From the NCBI GenBank assembly GCA_910890315.1, contig CAJVGD010000006.1, positions 62,001 to 126,000 on the forward strand: a stretch of DNA of 64,000 nt, given 5' to 3'. Source of the stretch: Serendipita indica DSM 11827 (Eukaryota; Basidiomycota; Agaricomycetes; Sebacinales; Serendipitaceae). Numbering within the stretch: position 1 is the first letter of the stretch; every line of letters starts with the position of its first letter. Of the stretch, positions 57,674 through 64,000 are shown piece after piece. The notes beneath the pieces are model-generated. The model was not told the DNA's origin. It saw nothing but the letters and a program-made list of their open reading frames with translations, and made no database searches. Both the position numbers and the translations under genes were made by a program.

Positions 57674-60645
57674 TCAAGGCGCGCTGGGCTCATTGCCCGA
57701 CCACCCAGTCGCCGGTCGTCGAGTGGCTTGGGTGGACAAGGACGTTGATCCCGCTCCTGCTCCAGAGGTTCCAGTCACGGTCGAAGACGTTGAACCTGGT
57801 CGGATCGTCGCGTCTCGCCGAAGTACAGACGTGTATTTCGACGTCCTCTTGGTGGACTCTACGCCTCCGGGTGAAGTAGTGATCCCCAGACCACTTTGCT
57901 TGTCAGATCGATCGCTGTCTATGGATCTCCTCTCCGCAGATGTATTGGGAACATCAGTTCGAACAGCTTGTGACAGTGGCGGCCGAGCCACCGCGGCGGT
58001 TCGGAGTTCTGGAGACTCTAAATCGAGAGGACCGACGATTCCTGCGTAGCCAGAACCATCACTCGCAGTAGATTCTGCACCAGGTGTGAATAATGGAATC
58101 TGCTCGGGTGTCACGCCTTGCTGAGCTACACTGATTCTATCTCGCGAAGAGTTTTCGCTCGAGAGAGGGATAGAGCCACCTCGCATAGTGGCATCCACGT
58201 CCCTGCCACTTGTAAAAGTCTGTGTCTTTCAATATCTCATCAAATATGATGCCTAAGCCACATACCTGACCACTTTCTTGCCCCACGGTTCCCTTCATCG
58301 TACTACGCCTTCTTTCTTGCAAAGCACGAAGACTTTGAGAGAAATTGGTGTCCATGGTTTGCAACTGAGCGCCTATGTCTTGCTGTGGAGGGGACAATGG
58401 CATTCGATTACCGGTTCCGGAAACTGAGTTATGCCGTCCCTCTAGATCTGCTAAATTGAGCTCCTGAAGACGAGCCGGAGGCGATCGAGGAGATGGAGGA
58501 GGAAGCTCGATACGGCCGATTAAAGGACTCTGCCTCCGTTCCGCCAAAGAGATGCGCCGAGTGTGACCTGCCGACGGAGATGCAGATCCCGAGGAGTGAG
58601 AGTCATTCAAACCAGCCCTACGGAGCGGTTGTACAGTTTCGAATGCACGAAGGTATTCTGAGAGTTCATCCTCGTGTTTAGTAGGATCGAGAATAGTACT
58701 CTGCGGCGTATAATGAGCAATGATACAAAACAAATATGTATTGCACGTACCGACGGACGTGATCGTTCTGGTGGCAAATCGCCGGAATGCGCAGCCGGGG
58801 ACCCCTCTGGACGGACAGACGCCCTGCGAGTAGCGCTCTCTGCTGGTGTTGAAGTTCCGGAAACACCAGCTGACGGCGCTCTCCGATGACTGAAGCTGCT
58901 CGAGTATCGCTTCGTACCAGGTAGCTTTGCGGGCGACCCAACGGCAGAGTCTCCAGAGTGCGGCGAACCGCTGTTAAGGTTGGCAAGAGGTGAACCCACA
59001 CCTCTTGGTACAGACGATGATGCCGCAAACGGTGGTGGTTCGCTCAGAGGCCCGGCCAATCCGGCGGAAGGTGGGGAGGACGCCACGGTGGGCCACGGCC
59101 GTGAGCTCGCTCCCGCACCAGACGTTTCTGGAATCGCATAGGGAAGTGAAGAAGGGGGGCGCGACATGATAGGCGTCCCTGGTCCATGAGTGCGGAGCGA
59201 AGAGCTCGGCGAATTGAGGGCTGCTGGAGAGAACGTCGATGACTTGAACGCTGGGATGACTGGGACATTTGTAGGAGGGAGAGAGTTCAGACGAACTCCT
59301 TCGGGGCGGAGCCGAGAAAGATTCGAAGGTGGCGACGTCGAGGTACCTGGAGATGATCGTTCCGCACCGCCGACCTTGGGCATCTCAAGGCTCTCTCGCC
59401 CAGGCTTCAGTGGTGTACCACGTCCAAGGGAGCCTGGTGTGACGAAGGCAGGTGTGAACCCTCCATAGCGCGGACTGCTGCCTGCGCTCGTGTTCGGTAC
59501 CAATGGTGCGTGTATCGACCGATCAGACGCCGAGCCTGATCTGGAGGAAGCCTGATCCTGAGTCGCTTTCGCGAGCGAGACAGCAGCACCAGATGCCGGG
59601 AAGGATATCGTTCGACTATGGCGAGGGCCAACGGTCACTGGCTGACGGGAACCACGCATGGCGATGCCTGTTGTACTGGGCGACGAAGCAGCAGAGTCAC
59701 GGGCTCTATGCGCTTGTACGGTGGGCGTAAATGCTACTGATTCCTCGATTTGGCCTGCATCCTGATGGAATAGCCTTGAAGAGATGAGCGACTCTAAAGT
59801 GTCTATTCGGAACTTTGGCTGAGTAAGGTATCGGACAGATATCTTGAGGATACCCAATGGTGTGGAAAGGCCGGGAAACGCGTGCGAGCTCGTCTGTAGC
59901 CATGCAGGCCACGGGGATGAGGGCGATGGGTCAAAGGCAAGCACACCCTGGTCAAGTTGGAGCCTGAGATCGATCCCAAACGATGAAGAGGGCGAAGGGT
60001 GTGTGACGCCCGCACGCTGTCGGTATTGTTGATACAAACGTGCTGCTGGGAGTTGCCTGCAGAGCGTGTACAGGGACCGGAAGAGGGAAATGGCATGCTT
60101 GTAGACGGCAGCTAAAGAGAGCTCTCCTGGGTCTGAGGAAGACAAAGAGGAGCCGGCAGAGACGCCGGCCAGTTGGGTGGCAGAAAGCGTCCAAGTCTCG
60201 AGCAGGATCCCTCGGGGTGTCGGCTCAATCTTGACCCTTTGATCGGATGGCCCCAGTGCGACAAGAGCCTTGTTTGATCCCAGTTCCGGAATGGTCAAGA
60301 CAATGTGAATGACCAATGTCGGCGGTGTGCTCATAGACGAAATTGCACGAAAGAGGCGCATATGGTCTCTGTGAATATCTGTATCTGGTGTTTCTAAATT
60401 GAACTAGGCGCGATTCATCGGTCAGCTGCTCGGAAAACGCGAGAACGGCAAAGGTTACGAACCCATTTATCGACTTTGGTGCTGCGAGGCCCGTGCTCGA
60501 TGGCTGTTGATCGCGAAGAGACGAGGATTAGAAGAAACTTGATGAAGAAACGCGAAGCGATCTGATCTGCCTTCTGCGCGCTGGACGCGGCCGGTGGATG
60601 CGATTGGTGCGGAGTAGTTGGGCGCGAATCATCATTCAGCGACAT
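57674..60645 (-). CDS. atg13: Atg13 autophagy initiation protein, 4 exons, 938 aa
   Basis: This is the HORMA-domain subunit of the Atg1 kinase complex that starts autophagy under TORC1 control. The exons read downwards are 60463-60645, 58751-60403, 58266-58700 and 57674-58219 (939 codons). The N-terminal HORMA domain starts KADQIASRFFIKFLLILVSS and goes on through STKVDKWFNLETPDT, ILLETWTLS, KHAISLFRSLYTLCRQLPA and TPLGILKISVRYLTQPKFRID. The remaining 650 residues are disordered and very rich in Ser and Pro, with many SP sites, as needed for TORC1 phosphorylation and Atg1/Atg17 binding in family members. The C-terminus is also Ser/Thr-rich. No truncation is seen. Confidence 0.95.
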
Positions 60646-60964
60646 TGACGCGTAAGATTGAAGAAAATAAAACTATTGATGATACCAGGAAAGAGCCAAC
60701 GAGGTGGAAAGCAAAGGTGGCGGATCGGCAATGATGGATAAGCCGTGAAAGCGACAAAGAAGGATCCTGGACGATCCAAAGGTCCAATTGGGAATGTAGA
60801 GGCCAATGCACCAGCTGCTGCGTCCGCGCCCGCTGACTGTGGATGGAGCGCGCAGGACCAAGCTAGGATTACCACAAGCAAAGCGTCTATACTCTGCAGA
60901 TGGCGCTACACGCTGTCATTATAATATTATATCTATATATTCGATCTTATATTAGAGAATAATT
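60646..60964. promoter_or_regulatory. Upstream region of atg13
   Basis: A 319-bp segment between the Apd1-like stop (60965) and the atg13 start (60645). A/T-rich near 60915-60965 with TATA-like runs. A minus-strand frame at 60636-60881 overlaps the start of atg13 and looks like a leader frame only. Confidence 0.4.
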
Positions 60965-62032
60965 TTAGTCTCCGCGTGTTATTGCATCCAGATCCATCCC
61001 CCACTCTTTTGCCACCTCTTGCTGCTTTTGTTGACTGGGGTACTCATTCAGTTCTCCACGCACGTCGAACCATGATCCTCTCCACAACAAACTCTGAGGG
61101 CCCGTGAGTGAGCCCTGCTCCTCAACCCCCAGGAGTGAATCCAAGAATGGAGAGACATGCTCTAGCCTCATCGTACCATACCAGTCCCCGTATGGATAAA
61201 CGAGGACATTCGCTGCAAATCTGCGTGGCTCTTCAGTAATAGGACTTTGTGCAATGAATGTTCACTTACGCATGTCCACCTACGTGAGAAACTTCACCTA
61301 TGTTTATTCTTTCCTGTAGATTTCTTCGTTGGACTTCTTGACGGAATTCATGGATAACCTCGGCACCATGTTGTCCACACCGACAGTCGCGAGCAGCATG
61401 AGTGCAGACAAGAATCCACAACTTCTTCAGCAGGAAACTTCCACGTTGAGTTTCTTGACTCTTGAATGCGGAGCGCACGACGCTGCGAGCCTGTTCTGGA
61501 CAATGCATCATGTTTTCGAGGATGACTCCATCTTGCACTCGCTCATGAAATAGCCGGGCCCATTTATCCATTTCATGAACTCTGAGCTTGTCAATGTTGA
61601 GCGGCTCCATGAATTTACTAAAAAACGTGGCCGAAAATGGTTGACGGTCGTCAGACCCATGTGCTGCCATCCAAGTTGTAGTTTCATGAAATCCAGTGCT
61701 CCCTAAATGTCATTACTAACAGGTGAGGGTACGTCCAAATGCGAAACATACAACGAACCAGGATGGCACATCAAAGTCTGCCCTTGGAACATAGACTGGT
61801 GTAATAATGCGGTCTGGTAGATTTGCGAAAGGTTTTTGATGTCTGATGGCCACTCTTTTGCGGGCATACGAGTATATAAAAGTAGCAAGGCCTGATGCTT
61901 TGGAACTTTGCCTCTCATCTTCTCCCGCAGCGTCTCTGGGGACTCATTATAGGAACTGGGGACTGGTGTCGTGGAATTATGTCTTGCTTTTATTACTCGA
62001 AAGGTTGAGGGCGACCTTCGGCGCATAAGCAT
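60965..62032 (-). CDS. Apd1-like sucrase/ferredoxin-family protein, 3 exons, 320 aa
   Basis: The exons read downwards are 61759-62032, 61270-61702 and 60965-61220 (321 codons). It belongs to the thioredoxin-like [2Fe-2S] family (Suc_Fer-like). The N-terminal half has LLLLYTRMPAKEWPSDIKNL. The C-terminal ferredoxin-like half has WILVCTHAARDCRCGQHG, HVGGHAFAANVLVYPYGDWYG and a final acidic tail. In yeast Apd1 the cluster is held by two Cys and two His, and here the pairs are Cys-Arg-Cys and His-Val-Gly-Gly-His. Apd1 affects drug and oxidant tolerance. The start is the Met at 62032; a basic, Arg-rich N-terminus (MLMRRRSPSTFRVIK) could be a mitochondrial presequence. Confidence 0.88.
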
Positions 62033-62096
62033 GTCGTGGACAGGAACAATGTTGTGGTCAACCTTCGACTTCTCCACGTCCGCTTTCAAAAGTCAG

Positions 62097-63778
62097 ATGG
62101 CTAAGGCAACCCTTCAAACTCTCCCTTACGAAGTTCTTGTGTCCATTTTTGACCCCCTCGACCTTCCATCGCTAGTCTCTCTCTGCCTAGTTTGTCGGGT
62201 TTGCAACGAAGCAGCTACACCTGTTCTATATAGATCAGTTTCGTGGGACCTTGTAAAGCAAGGAGCTTCATGGGATACAGAAGATGTGCGTATATCTCTT
62301 GTCATCTCCGAGTCAGATTGTGACTTTGATAGCCGCCCTGGTTAGCGCTCAAAAGGCTCCCTTGGCTCCGAAACCATCTCCAGTCACTCGCAATCTGCCT
62401 CGACGGCGATTCAACTACTCAAAAGCGCTACGATCCGAACGCTGCATCTAAGTGGAAGCAACTTTATAACAGACTTTTGTCTCGATTGACAGAAGAAATA
62501 CAAGTGCTACCATCTGTCCAGAGTTTAGAGCTTGTCAAGCGACGTTGGGATCCTATGGACGTCTTCACCATCAAGGCTCGTTGGTTTGGCGAACTTGTAC
62601 AGGGCCTCGGTGTACGGATTCAAGCAATCGGTCTACCAGAACTACCTTACTACGCGAGTGACTGCTTTCGATTCTCATTCTACCCTTGTTCCTTGACAGT
62701 TCGCGGATCTGTCGGAGATTACCTTCATTCTCCATACTTCAAATCTTGGGCACCACGCTTGAGGAGAGTCTCACTCCCTGTAAGAGCTTTCTCTGCAAGA
62801 GGTAAATTCTTCTGACCCTCATAGAACTATAGCGACTTCAGCGGATTGAGCGGTCTATTCACTTCCCTTGTCTGCGTACGAGTAGGAAGCTGCAGACAAG
62901 TTGGGGAATTTCTCGAATCAATTTCCCCGTCAAGAGGGCTAGAGAGCCTGGATATGGTAATCACCGAATATGTATGCCTCCTAAAGACGATAATCGCTTT
63001 GCTAATGAGTGCCCCCGCAGTCTCTTAGCAGTTGGGCGGGTGCGGAACATGAGGAAATGGACTTCCCAGCGCTGAAATATATCCGAGTACGCATCGAAGG
63101 GGGCTACACCGACATGGACCATGGAAAGAAACTTTTGCAATGTATAACCTCTACCTCGGTGACTCTATTATCGGTGTCTGTTGATGCCGATATACCTCGC
63201 CGCAAATGTTCAGCCTCCCAAAGTTTCGCCATCTGGGTTTCACGTCGTCACGGCCATACGTTACGGACTCTGCATCTTGGGTGCCTCCCACTTCATGATT
63301 CCATCCACCAAGTACTCTCCCACTGTCCCCAACTCAAATGTATTGGCTTCACACAGCTATGGGACCAAAGCGACCTGGTATGAAAACTATCACTCATTAA
63401 CCTCACTACTTATTATTGATAGTCCCAATTGATTACCTTATTGTGTTTTTCTTTCTCGCTCAAAGCCATTTGTTTGACTGTCGGGAAACGGTATTCAGCT
63501 CATCAAGTTTACGCGGCTCTAAAACAGAGGTTCCCACATATTAGACATTTCCTCCTCAGGACTGCCCCTGGCTCTGCCATTGAATATCAATTGTGGGAGG
63601 TATGTGGTTTTCTCTATGCGATGCGCCACCAACTGATAGGTGTTAGGGTAAATGGAGAATCGATTCTTACTCGGGGGCTGTGTCACGCGTGATTCAACAA
63701 GTAGAATGTTCTGAGAAAGATTGGGAAGCGTTTATTTCGCGTGAGCAGCGCGAGTTTGTGGATTCGTTGGCGCTTTAA
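62097..63778 (+). CDS. F-box protein, 6 exons, 482 aa
   Basis: The exons are 62097-62285, 62333-62779, 62825-62971, 63021-63377, 63423-63599 and 63647-63778 (483 codons). The F-box is at the N-terminus (LQTLPYEVLVSIFDPLDLPS, then VCRVCNEAATPVLYRSV). The rest is a series of hydrophobic, LRR-like stretches (LRTLHLGCLPLHDSIHQVL; VLSHCPQLKCIGFTQ). This is the usual agaricomycete F-box arrangement, with a leucine-rich substrate domain. An in-frame Met at 62031 would add 22 residues. The start lies 64 bp from the Apd1-like start on the other strand. Confidence 0.85.
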
Positions 63779-64000
63779 ATAATGCATCTTGCTCTATGAA
63801 ACGTGAAATGCCACGAGCATCGGAGTATACAGCAGTAATATAATTTGATGCTTTGAACCTTTGCCTCCATTGACCACCCCGGTGTCCTTGGTGAGTTACG
63901 ATCGGGGGACCGAAATCGCGTAAGTATGGTTAATGGTGATAGTCGGAAGCTTGAAGGGTGCCGTGGACTGGAGCAAAGATGCGGGTCAACTTTGGACTTC

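Noticed and set aside
60636-60881. Minus frame of 81 codons with a signal-peptide-like start
   Set aside because: It overlaps the start of atg13 on the same strand and has no homologous features; probably leader sequence.

Overview
The window looks like nuclear DNA of an agaricomycete (Basidiomycota). Genes are close together and cut by many introns of 44-65 nt with GT-AG ends. The proteins are typical of filamentous fungi. Two runs of single-pass membrane proteins belong to families that I know mainly from Agaricomycetes. A Rhizoctonia/Ceratobasidium-type (Cantharellales) source is my guess, not a demonstration. All exon structures were worked out by hand; most were checked by whether the exon lengths sum to a multiple of three.

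Layout. 1-1.9 kb has no convincing gene. 1.9-10.2 kb (minus strand) has a Pro/Ser-rich protein, a signal-anchored protein, a cutinase with all triad residues, and an acidic unknown. 10.6-14.6 kb (plus) has a conserved unknown, the succinate dehydrogenase iron-sulphur subunit (SDH2), and a Ser-rich unknown. 14.9-18.7 kb (minus) is an 11-exon F-box/WD40 protein, and 19.0-19.8 kb an EXPERA-like four-helix membrane protein. 19.9-26.4 kb (minus) is array 1: four related type I membrane proteins (A-D), one of them a pseudogene. 26.7-45.8 kb is a housekeeping block: HSBP1-like coiled coil, RING E3, Mre11, cohesin Scc3/SA, a membrane-anchored SET protein, threonyl-tRNA synthetase, an Rsc7-type chromatin remodelling subunit, the 25-residue ribosomal protein eL41, an Rrn9-like protein and the ERMES subunit Mdm12. 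46.0-52.8 kb (plus) is array 2: four copies (W1-W4) of a Cys-rich ectodomain membrane protein family with a ten-exon plan that includes an 8-nt microexon; W1 is a pseudogene carrying a solo-LTR-like insertion. 53.3-64 kb has a Ser-rich unknown, two tandem SEP-domain genes, Atg13, an Apd1-like sucrase/ferredoxin protein and an F-box protein.

How they fit together. The core genes serve respiration (SDH2), DNA break repair and chromosome cohesion (Mre11, Scc3), chromatin (Rsc7-type), translation (ThrRS, eL41), ER-mitochondria contact (Mdm12) and autophagy (Atg13). They are neighbours, often as divergent pairs sharing promoters of 64-365 bp, and do not form one pathway. The accessory part is the two membrane-protein arrays, where duplication, frameshift, intron loss, a microexon, a GC-AG intron and an element insertion can all be seen. 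These arrays are the most rewarding part of the window.
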